NCBI GenBank assembly: GCA_016719055.1
Contig: JADKAW010000011.1
Coordinates: 95,649-159,648, forward strand
DNA length: 64,000 nucleotides
Source: Candidatus Rhodoferax mariagerensis
Lineage (GTDB): Bacteria > Pseudomonadota > Gammaproteobacteria > Burkholderiales > Burkholderiaceae_C
Direction: 5' to 3'
A model generated the notes under the pieces. That model did not search any database. It was not told where the DNA came from and saw only the letters and a program-made list of their open reading frames with translations. Below are positions 54,040 through 62,900 of this stretch, in pieces. The stretch's first letter is position 1. Each line of letters begins with the position of its first letter. The translations under genes and the position numbers were made by a program.

Positions 54040-55617
54040 CAGCCTGTCGGACTATAAACGCCACTGAAAAATTCTTCTTTTGCTATTGATAGTGTAGTAA
54101 TAAAGTTATAATGAACCTGGCTTAAGAAGGATTTATACCAGCATGTCGAACTTCATTCTGACTGACCGCAAGACCGACTACCTGCTGCCCCATCAGTAGA
54201 CGATTGGCTCACCCAGGACCATCTGGCACGCTTTGTCGTAGAAGTCATCGATAGCCTCGATCTCTCAATCTGACTCGCCAATATGCCGGTCGCGGCTCAA
54301 AGGCACACCATCCAGCGACCTTGCTGGCCATTTTGGTTTACGGTTATTCAACCGGGGTGTTCTCCAGCCGCAAGCTGGAAATGGCCACCTACGACTCTGT
54401 GGCCTTTCGCTACATTGGCGCAGGCAGCCACCCCGACCATGACACCTTAGCCACCTTTCGTCGTCGCTTTATCGATGAACTCGCTGGCCTGTTTGTGCAA
54501 GTGCTGGAAATGGCCCGCGAGATGAAACTGCTCAAGATGGGTACGGTCTGTCTGGATGGCACCAAGATCCACGCCAACGCCTCGCGCCACAGCGCCCTCT
54601 CGCATGGGCCACATCGTCAAGCTTGAAGAGCAGCTCAAGGCAGAAGTCCAGGAACTGCTGGCCCTGGCTGAGGCGGCCGACACAGCCAATGTCCCAGACG
54701 GCATGAGCCTGCCCAAAGAACTTAAACTGCGTAAAGACCGACTCGCCGCCATGGCGACTGCCAAAGCCAAGATTGCAGCGCGTGCAGCTGAGCGCTACGC
54801 CCGCGAGAAGGCTGAGTTTGACGATAAGATGAGCAAGCGCCAAGCCAAAGCTGATGAGACGGGCAAAAAGCCACGCGGCAAGACACCCACAGCCCTCAGC
54901 CGGGTGTGCGTGACAGTGATCAGATCAACCTGACTGACGAAGAGTCGCGCATCATGCCGGTGGCCGGTGGCGGTTTTGAGCAGTGCTACAACGCACAGGC
55001 CGGGGTGGATGCCGACACGATGCTGGTGGTGGCCACCACCTTGACACAAGCGCCCAATGACAAGAGAGAAGTCCAGCCGATGCTCAAAGTTCTGCAAGAG
55101 CAGCAAGCCAAGCTCGGCACGCCACCACCCTGGTTGCTGACACCGGCTATTGCAGTGAAAACAACGTCAACGCCTGTGAGGCGGCCAAGATCGTGCCTTT
55201 GATTGCCGTGGCCCGCCAAGACCATCACCCGCACTGGAGCGAACGTTTTACAGAGCCCGCGCCCCTGAAGGCAGATGCCACACCGATAGAGGCGATGACA
55301 CATCGTTTGGCAACGTTGGCAGGCAGAGCTGCTTACGCTGTTCGCAAGCAAACGGTGGAGCCGGTGTTTGGCATCATCAAGTCGGTGATGAGGTTCAGGC
55401 AGTTCTCCTTGCGCGGATTGAGCAAAAGTCACTGGTGAATGGAATCTGGTTTGCCTGGCCTGGAATGTCAAGCGCATGGCAGTATTGCGTCCAAAAGTTG
55501 GATAAGGGGAGAAAATGCTTTGAGAAGGCTCAAAAATTCGCAAAATCAATACCAAACTGCCTATATTTTGAGCAGATTGGAAATTTCAAATTTTGAATCG
55601 CTAAGTCCGACAGGCTG
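54040..55617. mobile_element. IS1182-like insertion sequence, defective
   Basis: Ends in a 14-bp perfect inverted repeat, CAGCCTGTCGGACT (54040-54053) and AGTCCGACAGGCTG (55604-55617). CTAG flanks both ends, consistent with a 4-bp target duplication. 1578 bp, containing one broken transposase gene. It disrupts the attC of cassette 2 and the 5' part of a phospholipase D-like gene. Confidence 0.8.
54143..55505 (+). pseudogene. IS1182-like transposase with multiple frameshifts
   Basis: Coherent pieces in changing frames: MSNFILTDRKTDYLLP at 54143, ATLLAILVYGYSTGVFSSRK, HPDHDTLATFRRRFIDELAG, VCLDGTKIHANASRHSALS, SRIMPVAGGGFEQCYNAQAG, VEPVFGIIKSVMRFRQFSLR, EWNLVCLAWNVKRM. The order matches a full DDE transposase, with at least four indels and one in-frame stop near 54197. 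Not functional as written. Confidence 0.85.
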
Positions 55618-55620
55618 CTA

Positions 55621-56532
55621 GTGCATGCCAGCAAAAACGGCGTCTGGGTTCAGTGCATCGTGGACTGGAGAAAGATGACGCTGACCAACAGCCCCAACTA
55701 TGCCCGGCTCAAACGCGCCAACTTGGAATTGGTCGGGGTGTTTTGCACACCGCAGCATCACCTGATCGAAGTTGATCCCGATATGCACACCAAGTTCATC
55801 ATCTTCAACGATGAAGACTGCATTTTGGGCTCGTTTAATATCACTTTTGATCGCTGGTGGGCAAACTGGGAATCGGGCATGAGTTTTCATTCAAAAGGTG
55901 TCTGCCGTTTGTTTGACAACGTCTTTCAGAGTCAGCGCGGGGGTGTTATCCGCGAATACCGGGTCGATCCACGCAGTCATTTCAACCTGCTCTACACCTT
56001 TGGCCGGCAGCGCCTAGCCAACGGCAAATATTATCTTCCGCACCATGCCATCTTGTCCGAAATCCACCGCGCGCGACATTCGATCAAGGTCACTCTGTTT
56101 TTGATTGGAGATCTATTGGGCGAGCACGGTGACAGCGTGGTGGATGCGCTGATCAACGCCCGCAACCGGGGCGTTTATGTGCATCTGCTCCTGAACGGCC
56201 ATTTGGCGCGAGAGGGTCAGGTCGGTAAGGAAAGAAGCATGGCCGATGAATTGGCGCGCCCATTATTGCCGGCGGTGCAGCGACTCAAATCGGCTGGCAT
56301 TGTCGTCGGTCTGATCTATGGCCAGCAAGATCATCCGGTACCGTATTCGCCAGTGCATTCCAAGTACTGCGTCATTGACGACGCGACGGTTATCGAGGGA
56401 AGTTTCAACTGGTACAACACGTCGGTGTTTTCGCACGACATCATCGTTGTAGCGACCAACCGCGACCTGGCGCAAGCGTATCTGCACGAGTTCGATCAGA
56501 TTCAACGCTTATTCAGAATTTTTTCCGGATAG
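55621..56532 (+). CDS. Phospholipase D-like protein, N-terminus removed by IS
   Basis: 303 readable residues of the PLD superfamily with two HKD-type sites: MHTKFIIFNDEDCILGSFN (about 58-76) and PVHSKYCVIDDATVIEGSFN (about 250-270, with H-K-D spacing). The frame begins directly at the IS end (GTG in CTAGTG), so the true start is lost and any N-terminal domain is unknown. PLD-like proteins include phosphodiesterases and nucleases. The gene may have come from a third cassette or from DNA joined by the IS. Confidence 0.8.
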   Translation: MHASKNGVWVQCIVDWRKMTLTNSPNYARLKRANLELVGVFCTPQHHLIEVDPDMHTKFIIFNDEDCILGSFNITFDRWWANWESGMSFHSKGVCRLFDNVFQSQRGGVIREYRVDPRSHFNLLYTFGRQRLANGKYYLPHHAILSEIHRARHSIKVTLFLIGDLLGEHGDSVVDALINARNRGVYVHLLLNGHLAREGQVGKERSMADELARPLLPAVQRLKSAGIVVGLIYGQQDHPVPYSPVHSKYCVIDDATVIEGSFNWYNTSVFSHDIIVVATNRDLAQAYLHEFDQIQRLFRIFSG

Positions 56533-56549
56533 ATCAGAATCGGGCGGTT

Positions 56550-56981
56550 GTGCCAATCGCCGACCACCACCAGACGTGCCACTCGTCACTGATTCAACTC
56601 CGCCCACTGCTTGTCGAGTCGTTTGATGCTGACCGGCTGCGCGCGAAGATGGAGGTACTGTGCGCCAACGGCAAAGCCGCCCAATGGAGTGCCGACTTGT
56701 CCGAAGGCTGGATGCAGGGCAACCCAGAGCAAGCCGGTGTGCTCTACGTCGATGGCCACACCCGTGTGTACAACGGCTCGCAAAGCCAACTCCCACGCCA
56801 CTACGTTGCACGCCAGAAGCTGTGCTTACGTGACACCGTGGATTTCTGGGTCAACGCCATGGACGGACAACCCTTCTTTGCCATCAACAAAGCGGTCGAC
56901 CCGGGCCTGATCAAGGTCATAGAGGACGACATCGTGCCGCGTCTGCTCATATCGTTTTTGGCCATGACGGTCGGGCATTGA
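56550..56981 (+). pseudogene. Transposase fragment
   Basis: AGVLYVDGHTRVYNGSQSQL, PRHYVARQKLCLRDTVDFWV and NAMDGQPFFAINKAVDPGLI are characteristic of a family of unclassified transposases that lack the N- and C-terminal parts here. The frame ends LISFLAMTVGH where homology stops. The fragment is fused to a recombinase fragment at 56978. Confidence 0.6.
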
Positions 56982-57100
56982 CACCTTGGCACAGCACCAA
57001 GAAGACCACCGGAAAGCGGTATCGCTATTACTTGCCCATGCGCGGCATCAAAGAGCATGCTGGTGCGTCCGGATTGGTCCCCGAAACGAACTGGATCAAC
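56978..57100 (+). pseudogene. Serine recombinase zinc-ribbon fragment
   Basis: TPWHSTKKTTGKRYRYYLPM followed by RGIKEHAGASGLVPETN resembles the zinc-ribbon region of large serine recombinases. Only about 38 residues are left and no catalytic domain is present. Confidence 0.4.
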
Positions 57101-57144
57101 AATCGCAGCAAAGGTTTTTTTACGGTAGGGTGTCAAACGCGATT

Positions 57145-57366
57145 TCAGTCCTTCTGTGATGTTGCGCTGTGTTGAATTGGTGGTGGGTAACTGCCAAGCG
57201 CTAAGCGGCCCTCTTTGCCGTCTTTTCTGTATTTCCAAAACCAGCGTTTAGAACCGTTGGGGCTTATTTCAAGATACAAGCCACCAGAGCACGCCTTACG
57301 AATGCGCTTTTTATCAGGCGGGCATGATGCATTTTTGCATTCAAGATCAGTCAACATGGGGAACAC
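57145..57366 (-). pseudogene. Truncated phage/ICE tyrosine integrase (N-terminus)
   Basis: About 60 residues of the DUF4102 N-terminal domain: MLTDLECKNASCPPDKKRIR, GLYLEISPNGSKRWFWKYR and GRLALGSYP, then the frame degenerates. The remaining about 340 residues of an integrase are absent. It lies beside a tRNA/tmRNA-like 3' end (57576-57603), the usual place for such integrases. Confidence 0.75.
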
Positions 57367-57516
57367 CTTCTATAGGGAAACGGGGGAACAATCCTAAAAA
57401 AGTCAGTCTAGTCGGGTTTGTTCCCCCGTTTGTTCCCCACATTCTGCCCGGATGTAAAAAAACGCTAACGAACGTTGTCGGAATGAAAACCTTGTTAAAT
57501 GGTTGATTTACCAAAG

Positions 57517-57551
57517 AAAAAAGCCGTTCGCCGGATGTTAGCGAACGGCTT
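57517..57551 (-). terminator. Rho-independent terminator
   Basis: An 11-bp perfect stem (AAGCCGTTCGC 57521-57531, GCGAACGGCTT 57541-57551) with a 9-base loop, followed on the minus strand by T residues. It is placed to end a minus-strand RNA gene at about 57.6 kb, such as a tRNA or tmRNA now missing. Confidence 0.6.
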
Positions 57552-57575
57552 TGCGCCTATATATGGTGGTGGAGT

Positions 57576-57603
57576 ACGGACGCGGGTTCAATTCCGATCT
57601 CCA
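57576..57603 (+). other. tRNA/tmRNA 3'-end remnant, possible attachment site
   Basis: GGACGCGGGTTCAATTCCGA followed by TCTCCA resembles the T-arm and acceptor of a tmRNA or class II tRNA lacking its 5' part. With the truncated integrase next to it this is likely an island attachment (att) half-site. No second copy was found in the window. The surrounding 57367-57707 has no gene. Confidence 0.45.
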
Positions 57604-57707
57604 AAGCCTTGAGGCAAGTTTACGGCACTAGTCCCCGCATTTGGAGATTGTCCGTTTCACCCAATGAAACGGCGATGAAAATTCCTCCTGCGGCGACCAA
57701 CGACGAG

Positions 57708-58652
57708 TTACGGTAGATTAGTGTGATCGGCCACTGCCTCATCATTCCACTGCGGCAACTCGAGCAGGAGGTACCTAGGGCGGCCATCACCAACTCGGGT
57801 AACCATGGTTCGAATTTCGACAGGCTGATGAAGATGCTTATTGATTGAGTCAACATCCTCAATGGCTGGCGTGACCTTCCCAACGATTACTTGGTCCGTA
57901 CCACTAATCTTGAACTCATACGTCCGTCGCTTCGGAAGAATGCCCTGAAATTCTCCCTTAAGAACTTTCTCATCTTCGTGGAGGTTGTCCTTGCTAATAC
58001 GCTCAAGGCTACGGCGAACCTGCCCCACATCAGAAAAGCGAAACACTTGAGTACGATATTGCAAAGCGCAGACGGCCTCGTTTTCTGCCAAGGTACTTAT
58101 GAAGGCTCTAACCTTGTCCAGCGCTCGCTGATCCAATTCAGAAGCGGTGTCAGCAAGTAATTCATCGTCAGGATCGATAGACCCCTGAAGCAAACTTTGA
58201 GTTCTCTCAATCGCCAGATCTAAAGTCGTTTTTTCCTCAATCGGCATCTGGCCAGTGCGATATTCCTCAAGCTCAAAACCAAACGAACCCAGCGCCGTGT
58301 TCGTAATAAGCAACTGATGCTGTTCTCTGTTTGGAATAGGGCCTTTCGCAGCTAGCCCGCCAGACAGCGACGCCGCTACTGATGTCACAGCTTCGTTAAA
58401 GGCTCCGATAATCTTTGTACCAAAATCCGCAAAAATTCCATAGCTGCCAACAACTGGCCGGCCGCTAAAAGTTATACGTGCGCGAGCAGGTTCGCGTTCA
58501 TCGACTTTCGCTTCAGAAATTCGATGCTCAATTTCCTCTACTCTTGCAGTCAGACTGCCACGATCAAGGACGTCTTCAATAGGTGTGCTCTCGATCATTC
58601 GCTGCAATGCACTTCGCTCGCCCAAGAGTTGTACAAAATCTTGCCGATTCAT
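57708..58652 (-). CDS. Hypothetical protein paired with a DUF6932-like gene
   Basis: 314 residues, soluble, starting MNRQDFVQLLGERSALQRMI. It contains an early helical segment (LTARVEEIEHRISEAKVDER), a beta-rich middle (ARITFSGRPVVGSYGIFADF) and a C-terminal YEFKISGTDQVIVGKVTPAI. I do not recognise a domain. Its ATG overlaps the stop of the DUF6932-like gene by 4 bp, so the two form an operon and probably a functional pair, possibly toxin-antitoxin or defence related; that is inference. Confidence 0.7.
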   Translation of the reverse strand: MNRQDFVQLLGERSALQRMIESTPIEDVLDRGSLTARVEEIEHRISEAKVDEREPARARITFSGRPVVGSYGIFADFGTKIIGAFNEAVTSVAASLSGGLAAKGPIPNREQHQLLITNTALGSFGFELEEYRTGQMPIEEKTTLDLAIERTQSLLQGSIDPDDELLADTASELDQRALDKVRAFISTLAENEAVCALQYRTQVFRFSDVGQVRRSLERISKDNLHEDEKVLKGEFQGILPKRRTYEFKISGTDQVIVGKVTPAIEDVDSINKHLHQPVEIRTMVTRVGDGRPRYLLLELPQWNDEAVADHTNLP

Positions 58653-59241
58653 GCCGAAACTCCTTGGCGAGCAAGATTTTCTAGTTGAGCTATTGCTGAC
58701 TCATCATCGTTCGAGGCGAGATCAATTTGAACATAGCCCTTCCAAGCTGATTACGTCTGTGACTCCACATGCTGTACCAGTAACTTGCTTGCCTCACTAA
58801 ACGACTCGAACCTTGCCGAGGTGCTCGACGTAAGCATCAACGCAGTAGACAGCCTTTAGTTTTTTGATGTGCATCGCGGCTTGTAGGAAACATTTCAGGA
58901 AATTGCTGCAGAAGATCAACTTGACTCTTGCCTGCAGGCAGGTCGAAAAACGTAACAACATCAATATCGTTTGGGGCGCGTCCCTCAAGGAGTTCAACGT
59001 TCTCCAAGAAACTCCCATCTAGCCACTGAAATCCATTGACCAAGCCAGCAGCATGGAGTCCTGCTCGATATCTCAAAAAACCCTCAAGTACAACTCGTCT
59101 TGGTTGGGTTTGCCCAAAGCGGAGTACGAAGTCAGTCAGCGATACTGCGTAAGGTGAACGCTCAGCGGATGTCGGCTGCTGCTCATCAATCGGCGGGATC
59201 AGACCGAGTGCGTTCCAAGAAGGCAGTGCGACAGTGTTCAT
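58649..59241 (-). pseudogene. DUF6932-like nucleotidyltransferase-fold protein with frameshifts
   Basis: The first frame gives MNTVALPSWNALGLIPPIDE and FLENVELLEGRAPNDIDVVT, with a D-x-D of nucleotidyltransferase type. After QQFPEMF homology jumps between frames: KLKAVYCVDAYVE, ASYWYSMWSHRRNQ, then WKGYVQIDLASNDDESAIAQ to the stop at 58649. At least three indels lie in 58690-58890. The ends are intact, so the open frame may be real in the organism. Confidence 0.65.
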
Positions 59242-59294
59242 AAAATTCGTTTGACTCGCGTCCTCTTCCAGAATGCCGCGTAAAGTCTTGTATC

Positions 59295-59504
59295 TTACCG
59301 TTTTCGTCCAGCAATCGGTCGAGCGATGCGCTGCTGGTCCGCATCTATCTTCACCATCGTTGTCCTGGTTTTCTCCTGCGCCAACATCTCACGCTCAATC
59401 GGCCAGGCAATTACCCTTTTCAGCGCCACCGTAGTCACACCTTCAAGCATGCCCTCATCCGCAAGGAAGTCATCGAAATCGCTACCGATATTTTGATATT
59501 TCAT
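59295..59504 (-). pseudogene. HTH antitoxin-like (Fis/XRE type) protein, frameshifted
   Basis: MKYQNIGSDFDDFLADEGML, VTTVALKRVIAWPIEREML and KTRTTM match small HTH regulators of HigA-like antitoxin type. The expected helix (MRTSSASLDRLLDENG) is present one frame over, after an extra dinucleotide near 59340. The start overlaps the preceding hypothetical gene (ATGA). Confidence 0.6.
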
Positions 59505-59878
59505 TGTTGCACCTCCAGCAAATTGAGCCACATTAAGCGCATTTCGCTCAAGTTCACCCCTATTTTGAGCGCCACGGCCAGCAACCGCGCCTGAAGGGCC
59601 TTGCGCTCAGGCTTTAGTCTTGCGCGCCGGGCAGCGATGCGCTCGGAAATCTCGCGTTGGCGACTCGGGTCAAACCACGCCTTTCCATCCTTGGCCATGT
59701 CCCAGGTGCTCGATACGGCATTTCGGTGGACCGCCACATGATCAGTATCAACCCCGGCCGTAGCGAGCTGATCTCGTTCACTTGCTCGCCAGCGTTTGTG
59801 CCACAACCGCTTGTCGTCGGCTTCCGAGCGTGCGGTTGTGTGACCAAAAATCGGTGTCTTGCGACGACTACGGCTCAT
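59501..59878 (-). CDS. Hypothetical basic protein upstream of the antitoxin-like gene
   Basis: 125 residues from ATG 59878: MSRSRRKTPIFGHTTARSEA, KRWRASERDQLATAG, DPSRQREISERIAARRARLK. Strongly basic and helical. I do not know the family. Overlaps the antitoxin-like gene by 4 bp. The last about 20 residues may be affected by the indels that mark this region. Confidence 0.55.
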   Translation of the reverse strand: MSRSRRKTPIFGHTTARSEADDKRLWHKRWRASERDQLATAGVDTDHVAVHRNAVSSTWDMAKDGKAWFDPSRQREISERIAARRARLKPERKALQARLLAVALKIGVNLSEMRLMWLNLLEVQQ

Positions 59879-60097
59879 TGTCCATCCTGTCTGTGTCTTG
59901 AATAGAACTGGCACCCGTGACGCAAGCATGTTGCGATTCATGGGCATTTATCAAAAGCCCACTCGCATTCGCAAAAGCCAGCCCACTCACCCCCACTTTT
60001 GCGCCGATGGTGACAAGGCTCAATTCCCAAGCATCACGGTCATTTCGGCAAATTATTTTCACGCAGATTCCAGAGCTCCTTTTTTTGGAGAAACCTC

Positions 60098-60521
60098 ATG
60101 GAAACAAAGATCTGCGCGGCTTGCGGTATAGCATTTACGCCACGCCATCAAAAACCACGGCAAAAATACTGCTCGGCACCCAACTGCCAAAGTAAACGCC
60201 GCCAAGTCTGGCAAAAGGAAAGGTTGCAAGACAACCAATTCCACCAAGAAAACCAAGCCGACGCTCAACAGGACTGGCTTGATCGAAACCCCGGCTATTG
60301 GAAAAAATACCGCAGCGAGCACCCCGAGTATGTCGAGCAAAACCGCAAAAAGCAACGTAACAGAGACTCGAAAGCCAAATTTGAAAATCTTGCAAAGAGT
60401 GACGTGTCAATTCAGCCCCACACGCTGAAAAGCAGGTCTCTATTTTCTGCGGCCAGTGAGAATTCCTGGTCTTGCAAAGAAAGACGTATGGGTCGTTGAA
60501 ATCACCCCGGTGGAGCCGTGA
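60098..60521 (+). pseudogene. Zinc-ribbon protein, one-base insertion near the C-terminus
   Basis: METKICAACGIAFTPRHQKP and KYCSAPNCQSKRRQVWQKER give a CxxC...CxxxxC zinc ribbon; WLDRNPGYWKKYRSEHPEYV follows. At about 60437 one extra A shifts the frame. Removing it restores SGLYFLRPVRIPGLAKKDVW and a stop at 60519. The function of this family is unknown to me. Confidence 0.7.
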
Positions 60522-60587
60522 TAGGCAACGCTGGCAATCTTGCAAAGAGAGTACGCATGCAGTTTTGACCTGGTCTGAGTTAACGTA

Positions 60588-61190
60588 TTGCCGTTCCCAA
60601 AACCGACACCAGAGGCTACTGTAGACAGTCTGGCCCGGCGCATCCTCAAAGTCCTCGAATTTGTCGGCGCTGATCAGCATGCTGGCCGAGATCGCGTGCG
60701 AATGGAGCTGTCTGCCCAAGCGCAGTGGCGCTACTCCCAACTCTACCGGTCTGAACTCAATGGTGATGTCGGCAGTGATTTGGTGAATGCCATGCTGGAA
60801 CGACGGGCACCCATGCTTTTGCGTTTGGCGATGATGTGTGCTTTGACCGATTTGCGGTTGAAAGTAGACATTGCGCACATTGAGGCCGCCATGGCCTGGA
60901 TACGGTACGCCACAGCATCAGTGCGGTACGTTTTTGTAAGTGCGGCCGATAAGCCAAGATGGCACAGTCGCTCGATCTGGCCAACCGGGTTCTGGCTTTT
61001 GCAGGGAACAAGGTGGGCCACACGCAGTGAAATCAGCACAGACTGTTTCAAAGGGCGCATTACCAAAGCGCAGATCGATGCTTGTCTTGACCACTTGCTG
61101 ACGGCAACACCACCCAAAATTTGCGTGCAAGTTATCCAACGTTCGGTGGATGCACCAGGCTCTCAAACTCGGATCTACCGTTTGGTGTGA
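60588..61190 (+). pseudogene. DUF3987 primase-helicase C-terminal fragment
   Basis: RRILKVLEFVGADQHAGRDR, MLRRLAMMCALTDL-like region and CLDHLLTATPPKICVQVIQR match the end of DUF3987 phage/plasmid primase proteins. Two compensating frameshifts bracket 60945-61030; the normal residues there (KMAQSLDLANRVLAFAGNKV) occur in another frame. The N-terminal two-thirds are missing. Confidence 0.65.
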
Positions 61191-61258
61191 TCCGCGTCGC
61201 TCACTGAGGGAACCTCATTTCGCAAATTTCGCAGACCAAACCTGCGCGCAACTACTTG

Positions 61259-61473
61259 TCAGCAAACACATTTCGCAGATTTCGCTGCCTGCGACATAAA
61301 AACATTGTGCCGAGTTACTTTTCCTTTGCAAGAGTGCTCATTAGCCAAGTTGTCTATGGCGATGACACCTCGGCATTTCGGAAAGGCTGTGCATCCCCAA
61401 AGGCACCGCCAGCATTGGAGCCTTGTTTAGCAATTCGCTTTACCATGGAGCCGCCACACCTTGGGCAACGAGG
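61259..61473 (-). pseudogene. C4 zinc-finger fragment of a restriction-endonuclease-like protein
   Basis: PRCPRCGGSMVKRIAKQGSN then, after a one-base loss in TTTGGGG near 61398, FWGCTAFPKCRGVIAID. This is the topoisomerase-type C4 zinc finger found at the C-terminus of Mrr-like endonucleases. No nuclease domain remains. Confidence 0.5.
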
Positions 61474-61493
61474 CTCCGGTCCTGAGACTGAGG

Positions 61494-62460
61494 TTAGTGA
61501 CGGTGGCGGTGTAGTGGTCTTGCTGTTTTGTCCTGACGTCCTTGCGACGCGAGCACGCTGATGGTGTGAGAGGTGTTGAGTGCCACCGATGTGGTGATCG
61601 TCACCGGCCCACCCGCAGCAGATAAAACCACCTGCTCACCATTGGGTTTCAGATCGACCAGTGGCGTTTCAGTCTGGGCACTGGGCACCAGTTGGGTGTA
61701 GACACTGCTTGCCCGAATGCTGAACGTCCCGAGATTGGCGGCGGCGGCCAGCGGCACCACGCCCACATAGGAGCCAGCATCTGCCACCGTGGTGTCACGA
61801 ATCCGGGTCGCACCCGCTGCCGGAGCAGCCTTGGCATTGCCTTCTGAGCCTTGAAAGTCGGTGCGCAGGGCATCACTGATGGAGCAGGTCACCACATTCA
61901 TGTCGACCATCTTTCCCTGGCTGTCCTCGAACTTGCGTTTGACGGCGCTGACCTCGGTGGTTCGGATGTACTGGTTTCTCTCGTTGGTTGCACCCTCGTT
62001 TTGGACCAGCACCATGGTCTGGCCGATTCGAGGCAGTTCCGCATCCACACCCTGCAAGATTTGCACGGCACGCTGACCAGCAATATGGTTTTCCAGCAGC
62101 ATGCCGCCCCACATCGGGCCTTTGGTCAAATAGCTCTCCACCCGGGCCGATGCGGCGTCACGCCGATCAAAGGTATCGCGGGTGCTGAACAGCGTGACAC
62201 TGACATTCGGATCCGCAGGAGGCTCGGAGACGATGATGTTCGAAACCCATGTAGGTGTCGGTGTCCATCGTCTGCACCGAGACGTGGAGTTTTCGCAGGT
62301 TCACCCGGCCACCAGCCCTGTCGAGTTCGGAGATGTCCGGAAAGATGGCATTGCTGGTCCCGTCCGTAATGACTGTTGCCGTGGGCGCACCTCCGCCCTC
62401 GGGCACGTCGTCCATGACTTGGGATGCGACCAGTTTGATATCGCCAGTGAGAATGGGCAT
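61494..62460 (-). pseudogene. Phage virion/tail protein split by a frameshift
   Basis: From ATG 62460: MPILTGDIKLVASQVMDDVP, then at about 62242 the frame changes and continues as NIIVSEPPADPNVSVTLFST, SYLTKGPMWGGMLLENHIAG, QTMVLVQNEGATNERNQYIR. The C-terminus also degenerates (RQDKTARPLHRHRH). The upstream neighbour is a phage tail gene; the exact role is unknown. Confidence 0.6.
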
Positions 62461-62480
62461 AGAGTTCCAAAAATGAAGAT

Positions 62481-62888
62481 TCAGATTTGCATCAGCTTCA
62501 AGGTGATGCGGTAATAGTCCATGTCGGAGCGCGCAGGAAACCCGGTGACGGGCTCGGCTTCAAGGGCACCGTCGGCATGGCGAAATGCCACCGTGAACAC
62601 ACGGGCATCAGTGAGCGTCAACTCAAAGCGGCCACTGACCGCGTCCAGTGGCAGTGCTGCCCAGTCGCGCAGAACATTGACAACCGATCTCTTGACCCAT
62701 GCCATGTCGGCAGCGCCCACAAGGGTGATGGCCCGCCCCGCCTGCCGTGTGGCCGACTGCACCAGAAGAGAACCAGTGATCAGGTAAGACACACTGGAGA
62801 CCACTGGACTCCAGCCGTGTTCGTCGCTCCACATCAAATCGTCAGGCAGGGCCAACGTGGCCCCACTGAAGAGGTTTTTAAGTTCCAT
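62481..62888 (-). CDS. Phage tail-associated hypothetical protein
   Basis: 135 residues: MELKNLFSGATLALPDDLMW, VSYLITGSLLVQSATRQAGR, SGRFELTLTDARVFTVAFRH, YYRITLKLMQI. Beta-rich, intact, 12 bp after the tape-measure gene and 20 bp before the next phage gene on the same strand. No specific function is recognised. Confidence 0.65.
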   Translation of the reverse strand: MELKNLFSGATLALPDDLMWSDEHGWSPVVSSVSYLITGSLLVQSATRQAGRAITLVGAADMAWVKRSVVNVLRDWAALPLDAVSGRFELTLTDARVFTVAFRHADGALEAEPVTGFPARSDMDYYRITLKLMQI

Positions 62889-62900
62889 GAGGATTCGCCC

